Of a stretch of DNA of 35,165 nucleotides, positions 24,490-33,449 are shown in pieces (the first letter of the stretch is position 1; each line of letters begins with the position of its first letter). The position numbers were made by a program, and so were the translations under genes. The notes below the pieces were generated by a model that was not told the origin of the DNA, did no database searches, and saw only the letters and a list, made by a program, of their open reading frames with translations. Source of the stretch: CAZNUM01 sp964539305 (lineage in GTDB: Bacteria > Fidelibacterota > Marinisomatia > Marinisomatales > TCS55); the NCBI GenBank assembly GCA_964539305.1, contig CAZIIM010000018.1, forward strand, positions 1 through 35,165. Reading direction: 5' to 3'.

Positions 24490-27410
24490 TTCACCAGCCT
24501 GTCCGTCTGCATTAAGTCCACCACCGGGTGGAAGCGGCCACTGGAGGCGGAAATGGTGAAATACCAGCCGCTCATATCGGCGACAGAACTATTGCTGTCC
24601 TTTACACGGATTCGAATGCTGTCCCGTAAGCTGCTGGACATGGAATTGATCCCGGCAGTGGTTTTGGGAACCCAGTCGAAGGAATCCACATTGGTCTCGT
24701 TGGAAACAATGGTGGTCCAATCATCATTTTGATTCAACTTGGGGTCGGTGCCGGCCGAATAGGCAATGTCGACCTTGGCGACCGTACCAAAGGTTTTCCA
24801 CTTCAAGGTGACGGTTTCGTTTTTACTGATGGTTTCACCGCCGTTGGGATAGATGACCACAATTTCATCGGGCGGCGATTTAATCAGGCCGGTGCTGCTC
24901 AGTTTCATCGTCAGGGTGGAATTGATGTCAATGTAATCGGAGGCAGAGAGAAAAACCCGGTTTCCGCCGGATCCGTTCAGGTGGAAGCGGGGAGCCGTAT
25001 AATGGTCCCCCCGGTCCGTAATTAATCGCAACCGTTCCGGGCTGACCACACTGCTGTAACTGGCAAAACCAGGGTCTTTCACCATACCGGGGCGATGGCC
25101 GGTACCGGCTGAAGTGTAAAAACTGGTGGGATCGGGTAATGTAATTTTGATCAGGGTGTCCACATAGGAGATGACCGTATCCACCGGTCCGCCGGTGTAT
25201 TTAACCAGATAAGACAATCCATCAATACAATCGGCGTAATCATCCATCACATCGAAAATAAAAATGTTTCCCAGTTCCGGATTCAGACTGTCACAGCGGG
25301 TAATAATGTAAAGACTATCGGTGGGGGACCACCCGTCCCGCACCACCATGGAATCCCGGTACATGGCGAGGGCTTCCACAGTGGTGTCCAGAGGGAAAAA
25401 AGTTTTGTTGGACAATAAAATCGCCAATTCACCGCCAGAGGGAATCTTGTTTTCCACATCGGTGACTAAATTCGCCGATTGCAAGGTTGAGCGGATTCGA
25501 TTCCGCATCTTATAATCCATTTCAGCAATCGGTGTATTGGTGGCAGAAATAAAGGTCATGGGCGCCATAATCACCTCGAAGGGGGCAATCATCCGGTAGG
25601 TGCCTCCAATGGAGACGCCCGACTCCAGGGTACCCCGGCCATCGATACGTGCCTTGGAAAGCACTCTGATGGAGGCGGGGTTGAAGGACATGAGATCCAC
25701 GATGGTGGATTCACCGCTGGCTGGCGGGACGGTGGTGCTGTCGGTGTAAAAGATGGAGGTGGGAGCTTTGTATTTCAGGGTGGTGGTTCCATCCCGGCTG
25801 AGACGGATGACCGTTTTAGCTGTATCTCCGGCCGTTGTGGGGGAGGCCAGGGTGGACCGGGCGGCTACCCGAATGGAATCTCCCATCTGGTTCACTGCTA
25901 CCAGGTCAAAGTCGAGAAAAACGGGGAGCCGAATACCGTTCAGCATTTTAATTTCCATCTGGACGTCAGAAAAAGACATACCCGAAAATCCCTGGGGCAT
26001 TCCGGCAATATCGAATTCAGTCGGTGGGAAATTCTGGATAATGTTGGCGTCCAGGCTCTGGAATGACAGCTTCTCCACCTGAATCCGCACCGACAACGCC
26101 CCCAGGTCAGAACCATCCAGAGGGAGTTTGGTGGTTTGGGCGGCTATTGTACCTTCAATGGCAATGGACATTTCCGACAGGGCGCTGTCGGCTCCTGCCG
26201 GGTTGGCGAAGGTGTATCCATCCACATCGAAGGTTTTGGAAACGGCTGCCTTCCCCTTCTGCAGAGTTGTGTCTATTTTTACTGAATCGCTGCCAGAGGG
26301 CGGTTTAAAATTCTGAAATGCCAGACTGAAACCCACATCCATGGGATAGGTGCTACGCAGGTTGGATATGGTGATTTCATTGGTGCCAAAGCCGGTGCCC
26401 GTATTCAAAACACCCTGGTAAATCTCAATATCCGAGGGAAATGCTACAGAAGGCAGATCGACAGGAATGGTGTAGTCCGCAATCTTGGCCACGGCCGTAT
26501 CCACCCCTGCAATTCTCAGACGAATGGCCAGATTGACCTGGACCGAATCACCGGAATTAATAGTCACCGTATTGCTACTAGTACTGGCCACGTTAAAACC
26601 GATATCCATCCGCAGGGCGTTGCCAAGACTATCACCGCTTAACGAGGTGGTGGTTGGCCCGAAATCCTGATCGGTTGCCAGGGACGATTGACTGTGGTCC
26701 GCCAGCGTGGTAGGTGGACTGGTGTTATCCGTCAGCAGGGAAACCTGGATATTGGTGATATCGGTGGGAACACCATTATTAGTCACAGTGGTAGTGAAAT
26801 CACTTACGTCATTCCCGTTATCGGCTTGAACAACCAGGGCTTCGATGGAAGTCACAAAATCCGGTAATTGACTGGGAGGAATTTGTGGCAGATCAATAGT
26901 AATCTGGATGGTGGTGTCAAAGGCGGTGGCAATGGTATTCCATCTAGAACTGGTTACAGTCTGGTCCTGGGAGGGCGGAATGGAAAACGTGCTTCCGGAG
27001 GAATTGGTCAACTGGCCGCCGGGGACAATCGGGACAGAAAGGGCAATGGTCGTATCCAGGCTGTAGCTCAATGACGGCGAGACAATTGGATCCTGGTTAA
27101 AGTTTATGTCCTGTTTCAATTCCACCACCAGGATATCCGTATTCAGGGCCGTGTCCGGCAAAGCACCTTCGAATACAATCTGCATTCCCAGAGAATCATC
27201 GGTCGGGAAGATCTGTTTATTGTCGATCAGGCCTTCCAGGGAATACTTTTTCTGGACCAGAGGGAAGGAAAGATCAAAAAACCAGGTTGACAGTTCAAAA
27301 TTAGCGGGATTCTGAAAATCGCAACTGAGCATCAAAAAGGCTAGCAGCGCCGATAAAACGGAATACACCCGTTTTTTGACTGATCGTTTATGTAACCTCG
27401 GATTTTTCAT
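24486..27410 (-). CDS. Large lipoprotein with C-terminal Kre9/KNH-like domain, function unknown
   Basis: A 974-residue exported protein that I cannot assign. A basic N-terminus and hydrophobic stretch end in LMLSC, making Cys30 the likely lipidation site. Residues about 31-840 are beta-rich, Ser/Thr-rich and low in Cys, with several stretches that look like repeated beta-sandwich modules. Residues about 848-955 (IYPNGGETISKNETVTLKW, then FDWVP and RIRVKD) resemble the Kre9/KNH or Ser-Thr-rich GPI-anchored family domain, common in surface proteins of FCB bacteria. I start at 27410, since the frame's earlier Met at 27521 lies inside the ahcY terminator. The stop overlaps the barrel gene start by 4 nt. 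Surface or periplasmic localisation is inferred. Confidence 0.78.
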   Translation of the reverse strand: MKNPRLHKRSVKKRVYSVLSALLAFLMLSCDFQNPANFELSTWFFDLSFPLVQKKYSLEGLIDNKQIFPTDDSLGMQIVFEGALPDTALNTDILVVELKQDINFNQDPIVSPSLSYSLDTTIALSVPIVPGGQLTNSSGSTFSIPPSQDQTVTSSRWNTIATAFDTTIQITIDLPQIPPSQLPDFVTSIEALVVQADNGNDVSDFTTTVTNNGVPTDITNIQVSLLTDNTSPPTTLADHSQSSLATDQDFGPTTTSLSGDSLGNALRMDIGFNVASTSSNTVTINSGDSVQVNLAIRLRIAGVDTAVAKIADYTIPVDLPSVAFPSDIEIYQGVLNTGTGFGTNEITISNLRSTYPMDVGFSLAFQNFKPPSGSDSVKIDTTLQKGKAAVSKTFDVDGYTFANPAGADSALSEMSIAIEGTIAAQTTKLPLDGSDLGALSVRIQVEKLSFQSLDANIIQNFPPTEFDIAGMPQGFSGMSFSDVQMEIKMLNGIRLPVFLDFDLVAVNQMGDSIRVAARSTLASPTTAGDTAKTVIRLSRDGTTTLKYKAPTSIFYTDSTTVPPASGESTIVDLMSFNPASIRVLSKARIDGRGTLESGVSIGGTYRMIAPFEVIMAPMTFISATNTPIAEMDYKMRNRIRSTLQSANLVTDVENKIPSGGELAILLSNKTFFPLDTTVEALAMYRDSMVVRDGWSPTDSLYIITRCDSLNPELGNIFIFDVMDDYADCIDGLSYLVKYTGGPVDTVISYVDTLIKITLPDPTSFYTSAGTGHRPGMVKDPGFASYSSVVSPERLRLITDRGDHYTAPRFHLNGSGGNRVFLSASDYIDINSTLTMKLSSTGLIKSPPDEIVVIYPNGGETISKNETVTLKWKTFGTVAKVDIAYSAGTDPKLNQNDDWTTIVSNETNVDSFDWVPKTTAGINSMSSSLRDSIRIRVKDSNSSVADMSGWYFTISASSGRFHPVVDLMQTDRLVK

Positions 27411-27481
27411 TGATGCTCTCAAAGTAGCATTTACTGGACGATACCGTTTGGAAATTGACTCAAATTTCAGACCATTTCCAC

Positions 27482-27511
27482 AAAAAAAACTCCGCACGGA
27501 ATGGTACGGAG
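27482..27511 (-). terminator. Rho-independent terminator downstream of ahcY (possibly bidirectional)
   Basis: On the minus strand an 8-bp stem, CTCCGTAC (27511-27504) with GTGCGGAG (27497-27490), has one wobble pair and a 6-nt loop, and is followed directly by eight T (27489-27482). It is the strongest terminator in the window. On the plus strand the same hairpin is followed, after CC, by five T (27514-27518), but no plus-strand gene ends here. It closes the long ileS-to-ahcY minus-strand run and separates it from the lipoprotein gene. Confidence 0.9.
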
Positions 27512-27542
27512 CCTTTTTCACTAACGGGGTTGGAACGGGAAT

Positions 27543-28988
27543 TTAATACCGGTAATGGTCCGGTTTATAAGGCCCTTCTTTGGAGACACCGATGTATTCC
27601 GCCTGCTCGTCAGTCAGTTCGGTTAAATTGACTCCCAGATGAGCCAGATGGAGACGGGCCACTTCCTCATCCAGTTGTTTGGGCAGGCGATGGACTCCCA
27701 CGGCGGGCCGTTCCCGTACCAGGGCAATCTGGGCTAGAACCTGATTGGTGAAAGAGTTGGACATGACAAAGCTGGGGTGGCCGGTGGCACATCCCAGATT
27801 AACCAGCCGACCTTCCGCCAGCAGATAGATTTCGTGTCCGTCTTCAAAGCGATATTTATCCACCTGCGGTTTAATGGTCTCTTTAACAACGGTGTGTTCC
27901 GAGTTCAATTCGTTCACCTGGATTTCATTGTCAAAATGACCAATGTTGCACACAATGGCCTGATTCTTCATCTGTTTCATATGCTGAAGCGTAATAACGT
28001 CCTTGTTCCCGGTGGCGGTCACATAAATATTCGCTTCCGCCAGGGCCTGTTCCACGGTCACCACTTCAAAGCCTTCCATGGCGGCCTGGAGGGCGCAGAT
28101 GGGGTCAATTTCCGTGACCAGTACCCGGGCACCGTAACCCCGCATGGACTGAGCGCAGCCCCGGCCCACATCACCGTAGCCGCAGATACAGACCGTCTTC
28201 CCGGCAATCATTACATCCATGGCCCGTTTAATCCCGTCCGCCAGGGATTCCCGGCAACCGTAAATATTGTCAAACTTGGATTTGGTGACAGAGTCGTTCA
28301 CATTGAAGGCTGCAAACAAGAGCTTCTTACTCTTGGCCATCCGTAATAACCGGTTCACACCGGTGGTGGTTTCTTCTGAAACACCGATCATATTGTCCGC
28401 CACTTTGTGCCAGTGGAGGGGATCCTTTTCCAGCACTTCCCGCAGCAACTTTTCAATGACCTGTTCCTCTTCAATCTCTGTCTCTATAGGGGGAACCGTT
28501 CCATTCTGGGCATAATACTCTTCCAGGTCATAGCCCTTGTGAATCAAGAGGGTGGCGTCTCCCCCGTCGTCCACAATCAGATCCGGGCCAGAACCATCCG
28601 GAAACGTCAGGGCCTGAAGCGTGCACCACCAGTATTCCTCCAGTGATTCCCCTTTCCAGGCGAATACGGGTACCCCGGAGGCAGCGATGGCAGCGGCGGC
28701 GTGATCCTGGGTAGAGAAAATGTTACAACTGGCCCAGCGAACATCTGCCCCCAGTTCCACCAGCGTCTCAATCAGGATGGCCGTTTCTACGGTCATGTGG
28801 AGGGAACCAGTCAATTTTTTACCCGCCAGCGGTTTCTCGGGTCCGTATTTTTCCCGGGTGGCCATGAGTCCCGGCATTTCCTGTTCCGAAATCCGAATGG
28901 CTTTTCGACCGGCCTCGGCCAGATCGATATCCTTAACTTTATAGGGTAAATTGTCCACGATTGGTGGTGCTGTTTCCACAAAATCCAT
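27543..28988 (-). CDS. ahcY: Adenosylhomocysteinase
   Basis: A 481-residue NAD-dependent hydrolase. It splits S-adenosylhomocysteine to adenosine and homocysteine, relieving methyltransferase inhibition. Seen: STQDHAAAAIA, VDDGGDATLLI, the NVNDSVTKSKFDN block, the NAD loop GYGDVGRGCAQSMRGYGA, and HPSFVMSNSFTNQ. It ends in the conserved PDHYRY. It contains the extra helical insertion of about 40 residues (around EEEQVIEKLLREVLEKD) typical of the longer bacterial form. It starts 3 nt after the metK stop and its ribosome binding site AAGGA lies within the metK end, so metK and ahcY are a tight pair. A strong terminator follows. Confidence 0.97.
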   Translation of the reverse strand: MDFVETAPPIVDNLPYKVKDIDLAEAGRKAIRISEQEMPGLMATREKYGPEKPLAGKKLTGSLHMTVETAILIETLVELGADVRWASCNIFSTQDHAAAAIAASGVPVFAWKGESLEEYWWCTLQALTFPDGSGPDLIVDDGGDATLLIHKGYDLEEYYAQNGTVPPIETEIEEEQVIEKLLREVLEKDPLHWHKVADNMIGVSEETTTGVNRLLRMAKSKKLLFAAFNVNDSVTKSKFDNIYGCRESLADGIKRAMDVMIAGKTVCICGYGDVGRGCAQSMRGYGARVLVTEIDPICALQAAMEGFEVVTVEQALAEANIYVTATGNKDVITLQHMKQMKNQAIVCNIGHFDNEIQVNELNSEHTVVKETIKPQVDKYRFEDGHEIYLLAEGRLVNLGCATGHPSFVMSNSFTNQVLAQIALVRERPAVGVHRLPKQLDEEVARLHLAHLGVNLTELTDEQAEYIGVSKEGPYKPDHYRY

Positions 28989-28991
28989 GGT

Positions 28992-30179
28992 TCAGGTCCT
29001 TTCTGAAATAAGGTTTTTCAACCGGTCGGCAGCATCGGTTTTTTCCCAGGTGAAATTTTCGCCCTTGCGACCAAAATGTCCGTAAGCAGCAGTCGCTTTG
29101 TACCGGGGAACTTTCAGGTCCAGGTGTTGGATAATATCAGCCGGTTTCAGGGGAAAAACTTCCCGGGCAATGCTTGTCAGTTCTTCATCGGGAATCTGAC
29201 CGGTGCCAAAAGTTTTCACATAAAAAGAAGTGGGTTCCGCCACGCCAATGCTGTAGGAAAATTGCACTTCACACCGATCGGCCAGTTCGGCGGCCACGAT
29301 ATTTTTTGCAATGTAGCGGGCCATGTAAGCAGCGGAGCGATCCACCTTGGAGGGATCCTTCCCGGAAAAGGCACCCCCGCCGTGGGGAGCATAACCGCCG
29401 TAGGTGTCCACAATAATTTTTCGTCCTGTTAATCCCGTATCGGTGGCCGGCCCACCCTGGACAAAACGTCCCGTCCCATTCACGATGAAAGAATTGCCGA
29501 ATGGCAGATTGGCTGATTCCAGGACCGGTTTTATCACGTTCTGAATCACTTCATTCTTCACAAAAGCATGTTCCTGCGCCTCCGAACCGAATTTCCCCAG
29601 TAAATCATCATGCTGGGTGGCAATGACCACTTTTTCGATGCTCACCGGTTTTCCCTGATCGTAGGTAACGGAGACCTGGGACTTCCCGTCAGGCCGCAAC
29701 CAGGACAAGGCGCCATTTTTACGCAATTCCGCCAGCCGCTCGGTCAGGCGGTGGGCCAGATGGATGGGCAAGGGCATCAGTTCGGGAGTTTCGTTACAGG
29801 CGAAACCAAACATGAGTCCCTGGTCACCGGCCCCCTGTTCCCGGTCCTCTCTCCGATCCACCCCCATGGCAATTTCAGGACTTTGTTCGTGCAAAACAGA
29901 AATGACTTTGACTTCATCCGCATTCATACCGGTGGAGTTATCCTTGTAACCGATCTCTTTCAGGGTATCCTTGACAATCTTTTCCACCTCCACAAACCCC
30001 TCGGTGCGTACTTCACCGGAAACCACCACCAAATCCTTGGTGACCAGTGTTTCACAGGCTACGTGTGAATTGGGATCCTGCGCCAGGAGGTTATCCAGAA
30101 TGGCATCCGAGATGGCATCGCACACTTTATCCGGGTGACCTTCGGTGACGGATTCAGACGTAAAAACAAATCGACTCAT
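28992..30179 (-). CDS. metK: S-adenosylmethionine synthetase
   Basis: A 395-residue enzyme that makes S-adenosylmethionine from methionine and ATP. Family motifs are all present: SVTEGHPDKVCDAISDAILD near the start, GAGDQGLMFGFA, and GGGAFSGKDPSKVDRSAAY, with a normal C-terminus. GAGGA just before the ATG is the ribosome binding site. The 74-nt space upstream is too short and lacks the conserved helices of a SAM riboswitch. It pairs with ahcY downstream in the methyl cycle. The methionine synthase that would close the cycle is not in the window. Confidence 0.98.
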   Translation of the reverse strand: MSRFVFTSESVTEGHPDKVCDAISDAILDNLLAQDPNSHVACETLVTKDLVVVSGEVRTEGFVEVEKIVKDTLKEIGYKDNSTGMNADEVKVISVLHEQSPEIAMGVDRREDREQGAGDQGLMFGFACNETPELMPLPIHLAHRLTERLAELRKNGALSWLRPDGKSQVSVTYDQGKPVSIEKVVIATQHDDLLGKFGSEAQEHAFVKNEVIQNVIKPVLESANLPFGNSFIVNGTGRFVQGGPATDTGLTGRKIIVDTYGGYAPHGGGAFSGKDPSKVDRSAAYMARYIAKNIVAAELADRCEVQFSYSIGVAEPTSFYVKTFGTGQIPDEELTSIAREVFPLKPADIIQHLDLKVPRYKATAAYGHFGRKGENFTWEKTDAADRLKNLISERT

Positions 30180-30253
30180 TCAATCCTCAAAAATTAATGA
30201 CTTAAAATGCCGTGGAAGTTAGGTTAAATACCCCTTCCCCTCCAACGCAGGAG

Positions 30254-31168
30254 TCAACAGATTTGCGATCCGTCACCTCCCACAATTTTCCCCTTTATTT
30301 TCAGGCCTTTCAGTTTGGCACCGCCCAGAATAATGGAATCTTCAATTTCACAATTTTCGATCCGGGAATCCTCCATAATGGTGACAAAGGGTCCGATGAC
30401 CGAATTCACAACACTGCACCCTGCATCGATATGTACCGGTTCCACCAGGTTTGAATCCGGATAATCGCCATGGTTTGAAACCAGCAGTTCACGGTTGGCC
30501 GCCAGAAACGTTTCAGGGACACCAATATCATGCCACTCCTGAATGATTGCCGCTTCGAAAGGCTGGTGATGTTTCAACATCCGTTCCAGGGCATCCGTGA
30601 GCTGATATTCCCCTTTCGTCCGGTGATCCTCCTTAATCAGGCCCAGGATGGCCTGCCGGAGAAGATTCTGGTTCGGGAAGTAGTAAAGTCCGGAAATAGC
30701 CAGGTTGGAGGGGGGATTTGGAACTTTTTCGTGAAAGCGGATAATGCGCTGGTCTTCCAGTTCCACAATTCCAAACCGGCTGGGATCTTCCACCTCCCCT
30801 ACGGCGATCCGGTTCACCCTGCCCCGAGCGAACCGGGAGAAATCCAAATCAAAGATGGTATCTCCCAGATGAACCAGCACCGGTTCCGGAACCGCTTCCA
30901 GTCCCTGGAGTATGGCGTGGCCCAAACCCAGTTTTTCTTTTTGTTCAATAAAGGTGAATTTCTCGGAACGGTGGCGGCAATGTTCCACCACCTGATCACC
31001 CAGGTGACCAATAATCAGGGTCACATCCCGAATACCACCGGCTGAAAGGCGGTCCAGGATATGATCCAGTCCCGGTTTACCGGCAACCGGCAGGAGTGTT
31101 TTCTGGACGAAATCGGTGTGGGGTTTTAAGCGGGTGCCATAACCGGCTACCGGGATAATGACTTTCAT
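30254..31168 (-). CDS. Sugar-1-phosphate nucleotidylyltransferase with left-handed beta-helix tail
   Basis: A 304-residue NTP-transferase family enzyme. It activates a hexose-1-phosphate with an NTP. The GYGTRLKPHT loop (9-18) binds the nucleotide, KTLLPVAGKP (23-32) is the substrate lysine region, and VHLGDTIFD holds a metal-binding Asp. From about residue 235 the sequence turns to short hexapeptide-like turns (SVVNSVIGPFVTI, ENCEIEDSIIL), a left-handed beta-helix as in long RfbA/RmlA and related proteins. The exact sugar and NTP cannot be read. dTTP with glucose-1-P is the usual guess. No ribosome binding site is obvious. hpf ends 15 nt upstream. Confidence 0.87.
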   Translation of the reverse strand: MKVIIPVAGYGTRLKPHTDFVQKTLLPVAGKPGLDHILDRLSAGGIRDVTLIIGHLGDQVVEHCRHRSEKFTFIEQKEKLGLGHAILQGLEAVPEPVLVHLGDTIFDLDFSRFARGRVNRIAVGEVEDPSRFGIVELEDQRIIRFHEKVPNPPSNLAISGLYYFPNQNLLRQAILGLIKEDHRTKGEYQLTDALERMLKHHQPFEAAIIQEWHDIGVPETFLAANRELLVSNHGDYPDSNLVEPVHIDAGCSVVNSVIGPFVTIMEDSRIENCEIEDSIILGGAKLKGLKIKGKIVGGDGSQIC

Positions 31169-31183
31169 GGAATGGGGACGAAC

Positions 31184-31471
31184 TTAATGGCTTTTCCATT
31201 TATCCGTGATCTTGGTGACCCTGGAGATCATTTTTTCGACCGCCCCGTCGATGGATTTGGTGACTTTAGGTGTCGTTTCCTTCACATTCAACCGGTGCTT
31301 GGGCATGGATAAATTAATTTCAGTGGTAAACGTATTATTTTCCCGGGATAAAATCACCTGACACTGGGTAATCCGGTCAAAATATTTCTGGATCCGGCTG
31401 ACCTCCGTCAGGGTATAGTCTTTCAGGTTTTCAGGAGCATGAAAATGACGAGCCGTGAATTCAATCTTCAT
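31184..31471 (-). CDS. hpf: Ribosome hibernation promoting factor, short form (HPF/RaiA)
   Basis: A 95-residue protein of the HPF/YfiA family. It binds the 30S subunit in slow growth and blocks mRNA and tRNA sites. The start MKIEFTARHF, then LTEVSRIQKYFDRI and VKETTPKVTKSIDGAVEKM, fit the family's beta-alpha-beta-beta-beta-alpha fold. There is no C-terminal dimerisation extension, so this is the short type. AGGA precedes the ATG. The gene lies 22 nt after pckA. Confidence 0.93.
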   Translation of the reverse strand: MKIEFTARHFHAPENLKDYTLTEVSRIQKYFDRITQCQVILSRENNTFTTEINLSMPKHRLNVKETTPKVTKSIDGAVEKMISRVTKITDKWKSH

Positions 31472-31493
31472 TCTGGTTCCTCATGGTTTTACA

Positions 31494-32501
31494 TTATGAA
31501 AAAGTGGGACCTGCCTCCCGCACGTCGGCCGATTCCACATCGTATTGCTGAAAATTATCCTGAAACTTTTTCACCAGTTCCTTTGCTTTTAACGAATAGG
31601 TCTCCGTATCGTTCCATCGTTTGGCCGGAATCAGGAAATCCGATTCAATTCCGGGCAGACTTTTAGGCACCTGTACGCCGAAATAGGGATCCGGTTCGAA
31701 TTCCGCTTTCAAAATAGTGCCCTCCAGAATGGCGTCAATGATTTTCCGGGTCAAGGGCAGGGGAATCCGTTTGGCCCCGGAGCTGGCACTGGCTCCCACC
31801 CAGCCCGTATTCACCAGGAAGGCCGGCACATTGAACTGTTTCATCTTGCTCCGCAGCAGTTCAGCATACTTCAGGGGATGGAGCGTCAGGAAGGGTCCCC
31901 CGAAACAGGGGGAGAAGGTAGCCACCGGTTCCTTTATCCCCCGTTCCGTACCAGCCACTTTGGCGGTGTAACCGCTGATGAAATGGTACATGGCCTGTTC
32001 CGGTGTCAGGCGGGCCACCGGCGGCAGAATACCGTAGGCATCACAGGTCAGAAAAATAATGGTCTTGGGATGCCCTGCCACGCTGGGTTTTCCCTGCCCG
32101 TACACAGAATTTTTAATGTAATTAAGCGGATAGGAAACACGGGTGTTCTCCGTTTTGGAACTGTCGGTAAAATCAATTATACGGGTTCTCTCGTCGTAAA
32201 CTACATTCTCCAATAAGGCACCGTGGCGAATGGCGTTGTAAATATCCGGTTCGTGTTCAGGATTCAAATTAATCACCTTGGCATAGCATCCGCCTTCAAA
32301 GTTAAAGATACCATCATCAGACCAGCCGTGTTCGTCGTCACCAATGAGGGGCCGGTTTGGATCGGTGGAAAGGGTGGTTTTGCCCGTACCNNNNNNNNNN
32401 NNNNNNNNNNNNNNNNNNNNNNNNNNNNNNNNNNNNNNNNNNNNNNNNNNNNNNNNNNNNNNNNNNNNNNNNNNNNNNNNNNNNNNNNNNTTCGATTTCA
32501 T
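31494..32501 (-). CDS. pckA: Phosphoenolpyruvate carboxykinase (ATP), interrupted by assembly gap
   Basis: The enzyme that converts oxaloacetate and ATP to PEP, CO2 and ADP in gluconeogenesis, or the reverse in some anaerobes. After the gap the sequence reads GTGKTTLSTDPNRPLIGDD (kinase P-loop), then FEGGCYAK, ENTRVSYPL, LTCDAYGILPPV and NTGWVGA, all diagnostic of the ATP-dependent form. Before the gap only the first codons (MKS) survive, with an AGGAGT ribosome binding site inside the end of xerC. The family has about 240 residues before the P-loop, so about 700 nt should be missing although only 100 N are shown. It lies between the recombinase gene and hpf. Confidence 0.95.
   Translation of the reverse strand: MKSXXXXXXXXXXXXXXXXXXXXXXXXXXXXXXXXXXGTGKTTLSTDPNRPLIGDDEHGWSDDGIFNFEGGCYAKVINLNPEHEPDIYNAIRHGALLENVVYDERTRIIDFTDSSKTENTRVSYPLNYIKNSVYGQGKPSVAGHPKTIIFLTCDAYGILPPVARLTPEQAMYHFISGYTAKVAGTERGIKEPVATFSPCFGGPFLTLHPLKYAELLRSKMKQFNVPAFLVNTGWVGASASSGAKRIPLPLTRKIIDAILEGTILKAEFEPDPYFGVQVPKSLPGIESDFLIPAKRWNDTETYSLKAKELVKKFQDNFQQYDVESADVREAGPTFS
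32391..32490. other. Assembly gap of 100 N inside pckA
   Basis: Exactly 100 unknown bases. By comparison with ATP-type PckA proteins, about 240 codons separate the start from the P-loop, so the real gap is probably near 700-720 nt and the 100 N is only a placeholder. Confidence 0.97.
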
Positions 32502-32510
32502 AACAGACTC

Positions 32511-33449
32511 CTATTTTGACCCGTGGGGATGGGCCTGTCGATAGATTTTTTTCATCTTCTCCGGCTGAACGTGGGTATAGACCTGAGTGGAGGATAAACT
32601 GCTGTGTCCCAGCAGATCTTTAACAGCCCGAATATCGGCTCCCCGGTCCATAAGGTGGGTGGCAAAGGTGTGCCTTAGAATATGGGGACCGAGGCGATTG
32701 CCTTCCATCACAAGACGGATGTACCCCCGAATGCGGCGCTGGATGGTACTCAAAGAAAGGCGCTTCCCCTTTGAATTCACAAATAACGGTTCATTAACCC
32801 GGGAAGCAGTAAATGATATTGAGCGACTCCTCAAGTAATTCTCCATTGAAAATTTCGCACGATTCCCAAACGGAATCAACCTCTCTTTTGCTCCCTTTCC
32901 CCGGACTTTGACAATCTGACGCTCCGGATCCACATCCCGGAGGTTCAAACCCGCCAGTTCGCTGAGGCGCATACCCGTACTGTAAAACAGTTCCAGAATG
33001 GCCCGGTCGCAAAGTCCCTTTTCACTGTCTCCCGGTGGCAGGGACATGAGTTCGTCGATCAGTTTGTAATCAATAAAATTGGGGAGGGACTGGGAAACTT
33101 TCGGTGATTTTACATACACAGCGGGATTATCCGGGATTCGACCTGTGCGGTGGAGGTACTTGAAAAAGGATTTAACCGCTGCCAGCCTTCGGGCCACCGT
33201 CTTCCCGGAGCATAAAACTTTTTTTCCGTTCCGGTAACGATACTGTTCAAATTCCCGGCTCATGAAATGGCGAATCGCCTGCCGGTCCACGGCGGTAAAA
33301 TCGGTGAGGGGGCGGCTGAAATATTCGGTGAGAAAGGTAATGAAGCGGTTCAGATCGAAACGGTAGGCTTTAATGGTGTGGTCCGAATAGCCCCGTTCCT
33401 TCGTCAAGTAGGTGAGAAATTCATTCAACAGGGATTGGGGGTCAGACAT
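32511..33449 (-). CDS. Tyrosine recombinase XerC/XerD type
   Basis: A 312-residue tyrosine recombinase, most likely the housekeeping enzyme that resolves chromosome dimers at dif. The N-terminal SAM-like domain (1-110) includes a 15-residue insertion around FEQYRYRNGKKVLCSG. The catalytic set is complete: Arg161 (TGMRLSELAGL), Lys185 (VRGKGAKER), His256 and Arg259 (PHILRHTFATHL), His282 (LLGHSSLSSTQ) and nucleophile Tyr291. It overlaps the rluD end by 8 nt and ends 9 nt from pckA. Nothing around it suggests an integrated element. XerC and XerD cannot be told apart by eye. Confidence 0.92.
   Translation of the reverse strand: MSDPQSLLNEFLTYLTKERGYSDHTIKAYRFDLNRFITFLTEYFSRPLTDFTAVDRQAIRHFMSREFEQYRYRNGKKVLCSGKTVARRLAAVKSFFKYLHRTGRIPDNPAVYVKSPKVSQSLPNFIDYKLIDELMSLPPGDSEKGLCDRAILELFYSTGMRLSELAGLNLRDVDPERQIVKVRGKGAKERLIPFGNRAKFSMENYLRSRSISFTASRVNEPLFVNSKGKRLSLSTIQRRIRGYIRLVMEGNRLGPHILRHTFATHLMDRGADIRAVKDLLGHSSLSSTQVYTHVQPEKMKKIYRQAHPHGSK

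Noticed and set aside
27411..27521. Upstream extension of the large lipoprotein to a Met at 27521
   Set aside because: It would start inside the ahcY terminator hairpin and put 37 extra residues before a good signal peptide.
29610..30068. Long open frame on the plus strand across metK (and similar ones across fabD/fabG, PMM/PGM, ahcY)
   Set aside because: These are antisense to clear conserved genes, have no ribosome binding site or homology, and follow from codon bias.
30180..30253. Possible SAM riboswitch upstream of metK
   Set aside because: Only 74 nt, no conserved kink-turn or pairing pattern seen.
32511..33449. Tyrosine recombinase as integrase of a mobile element
   Set aside because: It is embedded in a housekeeping operon, has XerC/D motifs and size, and there are no tRNA, att-like repeats or phage genes nearby.
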